Source of the DNA: Bacteroidales bacterium
Lineage (GTDB): Bacteria > Bacteroidota > Bacteroidia > Bacteroidales > Paludibacteraceae
Reading direction: 5' to 3'
DNA length: 54,588 nt
NCBI GenBank assembly: GCA_015061185.1
Contig: SUWZ01000018.1
Coordinates: forward strand, 1-54,588
How positions within the stretch are numbered: position 1 is the stretch's first letter; every line of letters starts with the position of its first letter. Positions 16,115-24,628 of this stretch are shown one piece after another. The notes under the pieces were generated by a model that did no database searches, was not told the origin of the DNA, and was given only the letters and a program-made list of their open reading frames with translations. The position numbers and the translations under genes are program-made.

Positions 16115-16143
16115 AAGGGAGGTCTGTTATGACCTCCTTTTAT
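16115..16143 (+). terminator. Intrinsic terminator
   Basis: GGAGGTC (16118-16124) pairs with GACCTCC (16131-16137) around TGTTAT, followed by TTTTATT. It ends the lipoprotein transcript. Confidence 0.85.
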
Positions 16144-16340
16144 TGTTGCACATATTCCTATATTACTTACAATTAGTCTCAACTCTGCAAGAACTTTTAA
16201 AAAAAACGAACAAATTATTTTCCAACTATGTACAGAGACATTTTATACCAACATACCTAAATGCATAACTCCCCTACCACCTCAACAGCAAGAGTTAGAT
16301 AAGAAAAACTTCAATAATACAAATACGATAGAGTACACTA

Positions 16341-16737
16341 AGAAGCTGTTTAAATTTTATTGAAAAAGAACACTTTAGAGTTTCACTCTCTTATTTTCGG
16401 CATCTTTGAGATTCTTTTAGGTGGGTTCTATAAATTCATTTCGAGGAATTTTTGAATTTATTTCGAGGAAATTGCTGTGCGAAAGAACGGAGCAGTGCGA
16501 GCACTGTGACCGACTGACAAGCAACAAGTTGCCGAAACAAATCAAAAATTACCGAAAAGTTTATCAACCTCCAATTTTCACTTTTTAAATTTTAAACGGT
16601 GAATTTATAGAACTCACCTTAAACCTATTTTTATTCTCCTTTTTTGATAATAGTCCACTATTTTCTGCAAAAGAAGACTAAAAATAGATTTAAAAATCTC
16701 TCTCAAATATGCTCGAAATAAAATTTAAACAACTTCT
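16341..16737. mobile_element. Outer MITE-like element, 397 bp with an insertion
   Basis: Bounded by 21-bp inverted repeats with one mismatch, AGAAGCTGTTTAAATTTT.. at 16341 and ..AAATTTAAACAACTTCT ending at 16737. There is no ORF for a transposase inside. A shorter 185-bp version at 27015-27199 lacks the central 199 bp, which shows this copy was enlarged by a second element. The right arm is nearly identical to 1-118. No clear target duplication flanks the outer ends. Confidence 0.75.
16420..16618. mobile_element. Inner MITE-like element, 199 bp, nested in the outer one
   Basis: Ends GGTGGGTTCTATAAATTCA (16420-16438) and TGAATTTATAGAACTCACC (16600-16618) are inverted repeats with one mismatch. 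It is flanked by TTA on both sides (16417-16419 and 16619-16621), a 3-bp target duplication. The unoccupied site is visible in the copy at 27015-27199. It has no coding capacity. Related ends occur at 31968-31985 and about 33856-34018. Confidence 0.75.
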
Positions 16738-16853
16738 AAAACCAACCTATATAAAGCAGAGAAGAATAAGCCCTCAATTGAATAGGAGAAGCATGCCTAC
16801 ATGAGAGAGCGCTTGAAACCGCTCAAAGAGAAATTGTCGAATGAAAAAGATAA
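16738..16853. other. Remainder of the 16144-16853 intergenic region
   Basis: Apart from the two nested elements, 16144-16340 and 16738-16853 are AT-rich with no recognisable gene. A 75-codon frame starting at 16801 runs antisense into the DUF4294 gene and is not supported. Confidence 0.4.
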
Positions 16854-17453
16854 CTATAACTGTCCGGCCTCAACTAGAATAATAACCCGTTCAACAATCC
16901 GGTCTCTATCATCTGTCATAGCGTCATATTCAGATTTTAAGTTGGCTCCAAACATACGAGCAAATCCTTGCCAAAACGCAGCTCTGAAGCCACCTCTAAA
17001 TTGCTTAATCAAGGCATATGAAGTTTGATCACACTCTCTATCAACCAACTTAATCAACATTTTTCCTTGAGAAAAAGTTAGTTTTTTCAGTATAGGTTTA
17101 TAGGTACTCACCAACTCATCCTCCTTTTGTTTCATAAATTGTTTGCGTTCCTTCTCATTATCAATCTTAGCTAAAGAAGAATCTACGCCTGATATGATTG
17201 AAGCAATTAATTTAGCGTATGGTAATGTTTTTTTTACATCCCGAACCGTCATCCAAAAAAAACGCTCCTGTTTTTTATTCTTAAATTCCAATTTAGGAAA
17301 TACATATACAGGCTGTAATAATATACTCGGAATTGTATCAGTTCCATCCACACAAGCAGGAACACGCACCCCACTCTCAACATCTTGAGCAGAACTACTC
17401 AAAATAAAAACCCAAGAGAGCGAAAGTAAAATATATTTTATTATCTTTGCCAT
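16854..17453 (-). CDS. DUF4294 family exported protein
   Basis: 199 residues with an N-terminal signal peptide (IIKYILLSLSWVFILSSSAQ, cleavage near 22). The core matches the DUF4294 pattern found only in Bacteroidota: PVYVFPKLEFKNKKQERFFW, then VRDVKKTLPYAK and the C-terminal basic region QFRGGFRAAFWQGFARMFGANLKSEYD. The predicted location is the periplasm and the function is unknown. It diverges from the outer-membrane pair at 17550, with a shared 97-bp control region containing an inverted repeat. Confidence 0.85.
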   Translation of the reverse strand: MAKIIKYILLSLSWVFILSSSAQDVESGVRVPACVDGTDTIPSILLQPVYVFPKLEFKNKKQERFFWMTVRDVKKTLPYAKLIASIISGVDSSLAKIDNEKERKQFMKQKEDELVSTYKPILKKLTFSQGKMLIKLVDRECDQTSYALIKQFRGGFRAAFWQGFARMFGANLKSEYDAMTDDRDRIVERVIILVEAGQL

Positions 17454-17459
17454 AAAGTT

Positions 17460-17499
17460 CGTTATTTATGTTTAAAGTACAAATATAATATAAATAACG
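17460..17499. promoter_or_regulatory. 10-bp inverted repeat in a divergent control region
   Basis: CGTTATTTAT (17460-17469) and ATAAATAACG (17490-17499) are perfect inverted repeats 20 bp apart. They bracket the minus-strand -7 box at 17480-17487, so they could be an operator or simply a chance AT-rich repeat. Confidence 0.4.
17480..17487 (-). promoter_or_regulatory. -7 box for the DUF4294 gene
   Basis: TATATTTG on the minus strand matches TAnnTTTG. It predicts a start about 20 bp above the DUF4294 ATG. It lies inside the inverted repeat at 17460-17499. Confidence 0.45.
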
Positions 17500-17549
17500 A
17501 GGTTATATCTACCTAATTTGATTATAAAATTTATTTTCTACCTGTATTA

Positions 17550-18359
17550 ATGAAAAAATTAATATTTTTTACATTTTTTGCCCTTCCTGCACTGTGCATA
17601 GGACAAGTCGCTGCGAACGATCCCATATCGACTTCAACAGCATTCAGTCGAGGAAACTCCATCGGTCCTGACAATCCGCATTTCCTTTTAAACAAGGGAG
17701 AGAAAGCAATCTATCTGAGTTATGCTTCACACCTATTAAGCAAAGAATTAAAAGGAGTAAAGAGTGATGTTTTATTATCGAACCGATTATTAGATGCAAA
17801 ATTTTCAATAAGCGGATACGGCTACAAGCACTATAAACAATTTGAAATAGCAACATCCTTGGCAAAAAAATTATCAGACCAATTATCTATAGGTGTAATC
17901 TTCAAATTTAGATATTTCAGTTACTTAGGATTAGATAAAAGTAAGAATCAAATATTGCCCGGAGTATCCCTCTCCTACCAACACTCTAAAAAACATTTTA
18001 TCAGCCATATCACATGGTTAAACCCCTTCTCTATTGCAAGTAAAAAATTTTCATCCAACACTACAGAAAACAGTTATCTATCAATAGGAGCTCACATTCT
18101 GACCTCACGGCAAACCAAGACTATTTTGGAAATAGAATGGATAGACCAAAAACGAATAGAGGGTAAATGGGGATTCCTCTACCAATACAAAGATTTTGAA
18201 ATAAGATGCGGAATACACCTCCCTACATTTCATCCTTGCTTCGGATTAGGGTTTCGTAAAAAAAGTTTTCAATTAGACCTAAGTGGCAACTATTTTCATC
18301 CACTCGGCGTAAATTTAAATTTAGGGATTGGCTATCAATTTAACACACCATCAAAATAA
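17550..18359 (+). CDS. Predicted outer-membrane beta-barrel protein of unknown function
   Basis: 269 residues with a signal peptide (LIFFTFFALPALCIGQ). After it comes a series of alternating aromatic strands ending in NLGIGYQF near the C-terminus, as expected for an outer-membrane barrel. The opening (ANDPISTSTAFSRGNSIGPDNPHFLLNKGEKAIYLSYASHLL) resembles PorV/PorQ-type proteins in layout, but I cannot assign a family. It is 11 bp upstream of the helix-hairpin-helix barrel gene, so the two are co-transcribed and may form one complex. Confidence 0.65.
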   Translation: MKKLIFFTFFALPALCIGQVAANDPISTSTAFSRGNSIGPDNPHFLLNKGEKAIYLSYASHLLSKELKGVKSDVLLSNRLLDAKFSISGYGYKHYKQFEIATSLAKKLSDQLSIGVIFKFRYFSYLGLDKSKNQILPGVSLSYQHSKKHFISHITWLNPFSIASKKFSSNTTENSYLSIGAHILTSRQTKTILEIEWIDQKRIEGKWGFLYQYKDFEIRCGIHLPTFHPCFGLGFRKKSFQLDLSGNYFHPLGVNLNLGIGYQFNTPSK

Positions 18360-18370
18360 TCATAAAAACG

Positions 18371-20356
18371 ATGAAAAAAAGAACTACCTTGTTATTAATT
18401 TGCATTATAGCATGCAACTACACACCAATATTTTCTACTGAAATTCCATCTGGGGTAATTGAGTACATAGAGTCTGTTGAAGAAAGCAAAATAGACGGAG
18501 AAGAGATAGTGGAACTACTAAACGAATTAGAAGAAAACCCATTGGATATTAACAATAGCAGCGAAGAAGAATTGCTTCAAATACCGGATTTAACAGAAAT
18601 GGACGTAAACAACATTCTCCTTCATCGTAAGAGATATGGGAAATTTCAGACATTATACGAGCTAAAACACCTGCCCAATTTCACCCAAGAAAAGATATTC
18701 AAAATAGTTCCATACCTAACTCTGTCAAACGACAAGGATGAGAAACCGTTGCAAACACTTCTAAAAGAGAACAACCATCAACTAAACACTCTTTATCAAC
18801 GAAATTTCCCACAAAAAAAAGGATATAAGAGGATAAAAGAAAAAGAACCCTACTATCTTGGAGACCCCAACAAATACTACTTTAAATATCGTTTTAACGC
18901 AAGCAACACATTCTATTTTGGATATTCCGGAGAAAAAGATGCAGGAGAAGTCTTTTGGAACAAACAAAGTAAAGTATTTGATTTTCATTCTTTTTACTTC
19001 CAAGTCAATCAATATAAAGTAATTAAAACCCTCTGTTTGGGAGACTACAAAGTAAACTTTGGTCAAGGATTGATAATCGGGACCGGCTCACTCTTTGGAA
19101 AAAGCAGCAATACCGTACACCCGAACAATCAAAAGCCAGGAATAAATAGATACACATCGCTTAATGAGAATAATTATTTCAGAGGTATTGGCGCAACAAT
19201 AAAGATAAAAAAGTGGGATTATAGTCTATTTTTTTCACGAAAAAAGAGAGATGCAAATTTAAGTCACTCAGGAATAACCTCTTTTCGCACAGATGGTATG
19301 CACAGGAGTAAAAACGAAATTTCCAAAACAAGGAACATTCATGAGACAATCATTGGGGGGAATGTTAAATATAGAAACGACCTCTTTGATGTAGGGAGCA
19401 CCTTCTTATACACCCAATTTAGCGACTCACTAATGCCAACAGAGCAACTCTACTTAAAACACCGACTCAGAGAGACAGATTGGCACTTAAACGTTGGCGT
19501 TCACTACAAATTGATATTAGGTAGAATCCTAATATATGGAGAAACAGCATTGGATCGAAACGGAGGAGTTGCCACATTAAACGCAGCTACATTCACTCCC
19601 TCATCAAGAATTGCATTTATGCTTTTACATAGAAGTTACCAAGCAAAATATCAGTCGTTATACGGAAATGGATTTAGCGAAAATAGTAACATTGAAAATG
19701 AAAAAGGGCTATACTTAGGGTGTAAACTACTACCATTCAAACGAATAACAGTTTCAGCCTATACAGATTTATATCGTTTCCCTTGGGCAAAATACGGAAT
19801 TGACAGAAGTTCATGGGGTAAAGACTTTCTGGTACATCTACAACATAATACCAGCAACCATATAAACATGCAAGTTAGATATAAGAAAAAAATCAAAAGT
19901 GAAGAAGATGAGAACAAACAAACACTCCGCTATCAGATAAAGGGAGAATGGAATAAAATTTCACTACAGACACAATTAGAAGGGAATCAATTTAGCAAAG
20001 AAAAAATAAAAAGTTACGGTTGGATTGTAGCGCAAGATTTACAGCTAAAAGAACTCCTAAAAAAATTGAGCATAAACATACGATATGCCTATTTTAAAAC
20101 AGATAATTATAACAATCGCTTATACCTATATGAGAAAGATGTAACCAGCAGTTTTTCCATGCCACTACACTATGGAGAAGGACATCGGATAGGGATAAAC
20201 ATAGCCTACAAAATAAGAAAACAATTGCAACTATCCCTAAATGGTAATTCATTTATCTATACAGACGATAGAGAAACCTGTGGCAGCAACTACGAAGAGA
20301 GCATAGGAGACAAAACTTATCAAATTAAATGTTGTATTAAATGGAAAATAGATTAA
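18371..20356 (+). CDS. Helix-hairpin-helix protein with C-terminal outer-membrane barrel
   Basis: 661 residues. A signal peptide (to about 22) is followed by an acidic segment, then tandem ComEA-like helix-hairpin-helix motifs at about 57-116 (NPLDINNSSEEELLQIPDLT and KFQTLYELKHLPNFTQEKIF). Residues about 140-661 are strand-rich with many aromatic and Gly residues and end in a beta signal, as in an outer-membrane barrel. The combination is seen in Bacteroidota but is not characterised. HhH motifs bind DNA non-specifically, so a role in DNA binding or uptake at the cell surface is plausible but unproven. It shares an operon with the barrel protein before it. Confidence 0.78.
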   Translation: MKKRTTLLLICIIACNYTPIFSTEIPSGVIEYIESVEESKIDGEEIVELLNELEENPLDINNSSEEELLQIPDLTEMDVNNILLHRKRYGKFQTLYELKHLPNFTQEKIFKIVPYLTLSNDKDEKPLQTLLKENNHQLNTLYQRNFPQKKGYKRIKEKEPYYLGDPNKYYFKYRFNASNTFYFGYSGEKDAGEVFWNKQSKVFDFHSFYFQVNQYKVIKTLCLGDYKVNFGQGLIIGTGSLFGKSSNTVHPNNQKPGINRYTSLNENNYFRGIGATIKIKKWDYSLFFSRKKRDANLSHSGITSFRTDGMHRSKNEISKTRNIHETIIGGNVKYRNDLFDVGSTFLYTQFSDSLMPTEQLYLKHRLRETDWHLNVGVHYKLILGRILIYGETALDRNGGVATLNAATFTPSSRIAFMLLHRSYQAKYQSLYGNGFSENSNIENEKGLYLGCKLLPFKRITVSAYTDLYRFPWAKYGIDRSSWGKDFLVHLQHNTSNHINMQVRYKKKIKSEEDENKQTLRYQIKGEWNKISLQTQLEGNQFSKEKIKSYGWIVAQDLQLKELLKKLSINIRYAYFKTDNYNNRLYLYEKDVTSSFSMPLHYGEGHRIGINIAYKIRKQLQLSLNGNSFIYTDDRETCGSNYEESIGDKTYQIKCCIKWKID

Positions 20357-20511
20357 AGCAACAGTAAAAAAAATCACACTAAAAGAAACCCTACTTTAAT
20401 GTGGCAATCAATGAGTTGAACTTTAAAATAGGGTTCTTACATTGCAAATTTTTAATTATCATCGATAAACAAATTTAAGATTATTTATTCGAACAAACGA
20501 GGAGAAGCTGT

Positions 20512-21009
20512 CTAAACCACTTCGGCAAAAAGATTAATATTCTCATCTACAAAAAAAGCGACAATAGCGGTCATACGTTCTTCCATAAACAAGAAAGACT
20601 CCTCCAATTCATCAAAGGCTTCAAAATCTACATACATAGAAAGAAATTCTTCCTCGGTAGTTTCTCTCTCCAGGTCAGTTTTATTCGCATCATAAATTTC
20701 TTTTGCCTTGTACACCAACTTAGACAACTCTTTAGCACCAAAAAGTCTCATAGCTTTTGCAAAAGGATTATCAAAGAAATAGGCACCATACCCATTTTGT
20801 ATTAACTGAACAAATCCGCCATCATTCATCTCTTTTCTAAAGATTGAGTAAGCCAGCAACGCATTTTGGTGACCATTTAAACGCCCCATTGATTCAGCAG
20901 TCAGATCACCACCAAGTTCTTTCCAATAAGCATCCACAAAAAGGTCAAGAAAAGCATCCATACCTTTTTTAGAAGCCTCAATAATATCCGTTTCTAATAA
21001 TCTAACCAT
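20512..21009 (-). CDS. DMP19 (DUF4375) family protein
   Basis: 165 residues. The DMP19-type motif is visible as MNDGGFVQLIQNGYGAYFFDNPFAKA (about 61-86), with an N-terminal helical part. Family members are cytoplasmic, and one described member was proposed to mimic DNA; the function here is unknown. The protein is acidic overall. It is 4 bp downstream of the HU-CCDC81 gene, so the two are co-transcribed. Confidence 0.8.
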   Translation of the reverse strand: MVRLLETDIIEASKKGMDAFLDLFVDAYWKELGGDLTAESMGRLNGHQNALLAYSIFRKEMNDGGFVQLIQNGYGAYFFDNPFAKAMRLFGAKELSKLVYKAKEIYDANKTDLERETTEEEFLSMYVDFEAFDELEESFLFMEERMTAIVAFFVDENINLFAEVV

Positions 21010-21013
21010 GACA

Positions 21014-21898
21014 TTAATTGCTAAATTTAGAAATTGCCAAGACGTATGCTGAGGGAGAATTTCCCAAATTATTTTTCAAAAGCTCCAACTCTTCAGTAGA
21101 TTCAGCAGACGCAGCCACAACACAAAATCTATCCTGCAACTTTAAAACAGTCAAAGAATTGCCAAAAGCTATTCTATTTTCAGAGAGAAAAAGATTCGCA
21201 TCACTCTCCTCTTTAAAATCATCAAGCACCCAATAATAAAGAGTTTCTCCACCTTTATACAAAGTCAGTTCATTTGTCAATTCCTCAATACATAGTTTCT
21301 GTCGTTCCATCTCTTTTTTCACCAACAAATCACTTGAAACGATAGAAGAAAAAGAGGCAGTACCCTCATGCGTAGAATTTGTAATGGGTTGAAAAGCCAA
21401 GAACAATACTGCTACAGCAGCCGCAGTCCACGCATAATGAGATTTTTCGGAAGAAGACGGTTTCATGTCATTATTAACCACACGGATACGAGGGAAATAA
21501 AAATCAGACAAGCCATAATGAACAGAGTCCTCAATATGAAGATTTTTTATCAAAAAAGACAAACGATTATCCTTATTAACAAACACCCCATAATTAGCTA
21601 TCTCGCAAGCACCATCTTGAGCAATTTTCTCTTTTACGGATGAAACCCAACTTATAATTTTAGAGTTAGCTTCTTCGAAAGAGACACCTTCATTTTGCGA
21701 TATTTCTTGTGCCAACAATCCATCATTATACGTCAAGACAGGATTAAATATCACCTCTTTAGAAGGAGGAGTGAAAAAATCGGAATCAGACGGTGTTCCA
21801 ACCACCCTCTCATTTACCACAAACCCACCCAAAGAGGGTACAATCACACATGAATGGTTGCCCAACAAAGTAACTATATAATCAAAAATATTCTTCAT
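21014..21898 (-). CDS. HU-CCDC81 domain membrane protein with SPOR-like C-terminus
   Basis: 294 residues. Residues 1-120 form the bacterial CCDC81-like HU domain (FDYIVTLLGNHSCVIVPSLG and FNPVLTYNDGLLAQEI). One membrane segment is at about 155-171. The C-terminal 70 residues (LYYWVLDDFKEESDANLF to the end) have the layout of a SPOR peptidoglycan-binding domain, with less certainty. Such proteins are thought to link a cytoplasmic HU-type domain to the cell wall in Bacteroidota. It has its own consensus -7 box at 21920-21927. Confidence 0.82.
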   Translation of the reverse strand: MKNIFDYIVTLLGNHSCVIVPSLGGFVVNERVVGTPSDSDFFTPPSKEVIFNPVLTYNDGLLAQEISQNEGVSFEEANSKIISWVSSVKEKIAQDGACEIANYGVFVNKDNRLSFLIKNLHIEDSVHYGLSDFYFPRIRVVNNDMKPSSSEKSHYAWTAAAVAVLFLAFQPITNSTHEGTASFSSIVSSDLLVKKEMERQKLCIEELTNELTLYKGGETLYYWVLDDFKEESDANLFLSENRIAFGNSLTVLKLQDRFCVVAASAESTEELELLKNNLGNSPSAYVLAISKFSN

Positions 21899-21919
21899 AA
21901 TTTTTCATTTGCAAGAGTA

Positions 21920-21927
21920 CAAAGATA
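21920..21927 (-). promoter_or_regulatory. -7 box for the HU-CCDC81/DMP19 operon
   Basis: TATCTTTG on the minus strand is an exact Bacteroidota -7 match. It predicts a leader of about 16 nt. Confidence 0.55.
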
Positions 21928-22010
21928 GCTAAATTTAAGCAAAGAATGGAGCATAATAAACAAGACTTATAAACAGACATATAAACAAGTTATTAACTTT
22001 TTCGACTATA

Positions 22011-23435
22011 TTACTGTCTTCTTTTCCAAGCTTCAAAAACCCCTATAGAGATAAGCACCATTACTGCACCCACTGAATATGCCACAGGAGCAGACAATGA
22101 CAAACACTCCGGAGCCAAACAGAAATAGGAAACACAAACCATTGTCATAAAAAGTGCCGGAATGTAGGTGACCCAATAAAACTTCTTATGTAAAAACAGA
22201 TAAACAGTAATAGTCCAAAGTGTAAAGACAGATAAAGTTTGATTGCACCATGCAAAGTACCTCCAAATCATATCAAACCCCTCTTTATCCATTAAACTAT
22301 AAATTAAGACTGCCAATGTTGCTAAAAACAAAGGGACACTAATTAAAAGTCTTTTTGAAATGCTCTTCTGCTCAATATGCAAGAAATCCGCCACAATTAG
22401 TCGAGCAGAACGAAGAGCAGTATCGCCAGAAGTAATAGGAGCAAAAACAACACCCAATATAGCTAAAACAGCACCAACACTTCCCAACCAATCGCGGGTA
22501 ATTGCATTTACAATCACACCTGCATTCGATTCGTCCATGCCATTCTCATGGAAAAAGTAGTTTGCTGCAGCCGCCCAAATCAAAGCTACAATACCCTCCG
22601 TAATCATGGAACCATAAAAGACAGGACGCCCATATTTTTCATTGGTCAAACATCTTGCCATCAACGGAGATTGAGTTGCATGAAAACCTGAAATTGCACC
22701 GCATGCAATACTGACAAACATCACCGGAAAAATTGGCAATTTATCTGCATTGGGATGGGTATTTTGCAAACCATCTGTCAACTCCGGAATATCAGGGAAA
22801 TTAACATATAACATCACCAATATACCGACAGCCATAAAAATTAATGCCACTGCAAATAATGGGTAAATTTTCCCGATAATTTTATCAACAGGCAACATTG
22901 TTGCCAACATATAATAAATAAAAATAACGATAATCCAAAACAATGCATCAAATTTTTCAGGTGTTAAACCGGCCAATAAAGCCGCCGGACCAGACACAAA
23001 AACAGCTCCCACCAACACCATTAATATCACCGTAAAGAAGCGCATCACCTGTTTGGTTCGATCCCCCAAATATCTACCTATCAATTCAGGCAGACTCTCG
23101 CCATCATGACGCATAGAAAGCATACCGGAAAAATAATCATGTGTAGCTCCGGCAAAAATGCTTCCCAAGACAATCCAAAGATAAGAGGCACTACCGAACT
23201 TTGCACCCATAATAGCACCAAAGATCGGACCTAAACCTGCAATATTAAGGAATTGAATCATAAAGATACGCCATGTTGGCATAGGAATAAAATCAACACC
23301 ATCTTGCAATTTTACTGCAGGTGTTTCTCTTTTTAAATCAGGAGAAAAAATTCGCTCCATCAAGCTCCCATAAACAAAGTAACCAACAATCAGTGTTACT
23401 AATGCAATCGTAAACGTAACCATAACAGCTATCAA
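22011..23435 (-). CDS. cstA: CstA family carbon-starvation peptide/pyruvate transporter
   Basis: 474 residues with about 12 membrane helices. The N-terminal segment (FIPMPTWRIFMIQFLNIAGLGPIFGAIMGAKFG) and SFAGATHDYFSGMLSMRHDGESLPE-type motif are strongly conserved in CstA proteins, and AITSGDTALRSARLIVAD-type residues follow. It is shorter than E. coli CstA (about 700 residues) and corresponds to the compact Bacteroidota form. It imports peptides or pyruvate in E. coli; the substrate here is inferred. The DUF4197 gene starts 19 bp upstream and is probably in the same transcript. Confidence 0.93.
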   Translation of the reverse strand: MIAVMVTFTIALVTLIVGYFVYGSLMERIFSPDLKRETPAVKLQDGVDFIPMPTWRIFMIQFLNIAGLGPIFGAIMGAKFGSASYLWIVLGSIFAGATHDYFSGMLSMRHDGESLPELIGRYLGDRTKQVMRFFTVILMVLVGAVFVSGPAALLAGLTPEKFDALFWIIVIFIYYMLATMLPVDKIIGKIYPLFAVALIFMAVGILVMLYVNFPDIPELTDGLQNTHPNADKLPIFPVMFVSIACGAISGFHATQSPLMARCLTNEKYGRPVFYGSMITEGIVALIWAAAANYFFHENGMDESNAGVIVNAITRDWLGSVGAVLAILGVVFAPITSGDTALRSARLIVADFLHIEQKSISKRLLISVPLFLATLAVLIYSLMDKEGFDMIWRYFAWCNQTLSVFTLWTITVYLFLHKKFYWVTYIPALFMTMVCVSYFCLAPECLSLSAPVAYSVGAVMVLISIGVFEAWKRRQ

Positions 23436-23454
23436 TCTAAATCACCAAACCACG

Positions 23455-24321
23455 TCATTTCCTATCCAATTGTCCAAAGACATTCTGAAGAACATCACTA
23501 ACACGTGCACTTGCATTATGTCTGATATCAGCCTCTTTTTCTGAGACTTTTAAGAACAATCCATCCAAAGCTTGACCTGTAATATAATTAGGCAAATTGT
23601 TATCCACCGGCTCAATACTCCTTAACATTTCAAAATATTTATCCTCAATCACGCCTGTCATTCGAGCCACCTCCACAGCCGCCTTTGCAGCTTTAGAATC
23701 AAGTAACTCCACCAACTTATTATTATAGGTTGCATAGGTGTCCCAAGCTGTAATTGGAGTAACATTTGCTATTTGAACTTTATTAAGCGAATCAGTAATA
23801 GATGGATTAAATGCTCCTTGCAACTGAGTTAACGTATTATTTCTCAAATAGGTTGTAGCAGCATTATCTTCTCCAAAAAGGATGGTCTTGGCCTCTCCCA
23901 TAGACATTCCTGTAATGGCATCAACAAAGATATCGATTGATTTAGGTGCAGCATTCTCTGCTGCCCTATTGAAAAGAGTTACTATTGTATCAGCTGTCGG
24001 AATGGAGACTCCTGAAGCACTCAAAATAGAGTTGAATGCAGGATTATTAGAAAGAGATTGTACAGCAGAAAAAGCAGTCAATGCCTCTTTGGGCAAACCA
24101 ATTCGCACTGCCGCATCAGCTAAATAACCATCTTCTTTCCCTAAATTGGCTGCTGCTGTTTCAATTCCCAGTTTCAACGCAGCTTTCAATCCATCTGCAA
24201 TATCAAAATCACCACCTTTACTAGCTTGCGTAACAGCCTTAATAATTTGCTGACCGGTTTCACTCTTTATAGCTTTATTTACAGTTGACAACACCGATGA
24301 AAGATTATCCCAAAGTCCCAT
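23455..24321 (-). CDS. DUF4197 family protein
   Basis: 288 residues. The DUF4197 pattern is visible: DGLKAALKLGIETAAANLG, GYLADAAVRIGLP, FNRAAENAAPKSIDIF, and AITGMSMGEAKTILFG. The function of the family is unknown. Most members are exported, but here the N-terminus (MGLWDNLSSVLSTVNKA) shows no signal peptide, so a cytoplasmic location or an N-terminus that begins elsewhere is possible. There is no alternative upstream start with a signal sequence visible. It is the gene before cstA. Confidence 0.85.
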   Translation of the reverse strand: MGLWDNLSSVLSTVNKAIKSETGQQIIKAVTQASKGGDFDIADGLKAALKLGIETAAANLGKEDGYLADAAVRIGLPKEALTAFSAVQSLSNNPAFNSILSASGVSIPTADTIVTLFNRAAENAAPKSIDIFVDAITGMSMGEAKTILFGEDNAATTYLRNNTLTQLQGAFNPSITDSLNKVQIANVTPITAWDTYATYNNKLVELLDSKAAKAAVEVARMTGVIEDKYFEMLRSIEPVDNNLPNYITGQALDGLFLKVSEKEADIRHNASARVSDVLQNVFGQLDRK

Positions 24322-24404
24322 ATTGTTACATTTTAATAGATTAATAGATAAAAGCCTCCTTAATAATTTCTCAAACCAAGAAATTCATCAGGCTATAATT
24401 TTCA

Positions 24405-24412
24405 CAAATGTA
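24405..24412 (-). promoter_or_regulatory. Possible -7 box for DUF4197-cstA
   Basis: TACATTTG on the minus strand matches TAnnTTTG and predicts a leader of about 75 nt. No well-spaced -33 box is apparent. Confidence 0.35.
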
Positions 24413-24574
24413 AAAAAATGTTTTCAAGTTAGAAAAGATAAACAAATAGATTTTGCTATAATTTCATCAAATTGATAGATTCTACTATTGAAGGCCACAA
24501 TATATAGGCATACATCAGAAGAATTTATCAAGGTAAATTTTATAAAATCTCCACCTAAATAAAAGAAGACTATA

Positions 24575-24604
24575 CAAAAAAGGGAGGACTCACTTGCCCT
24601 CCCT
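24575..24604 (-). terminator. Intrinsic terminator of the Cbp1-like gene
   Basis: AGGGAGG (24581-24587) pairs with CCTCCCT (24598-24604). Read on the minus strand it is followed by TTTTTT. The remaining intergenic DNA (24322-24574) has no supported gene; a weak resemblance to the inner MITE end lies near 24530-24556. Confidence 0.8.
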
Positions 24605-24628
24605 ATATTTAAAGCTGATAGAAACCAA

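Noticed and set aside
16801-17028. 75-codon open frame
   Set aside because: It is antisense to the DUF4294 gene and has no domain or promoter support.
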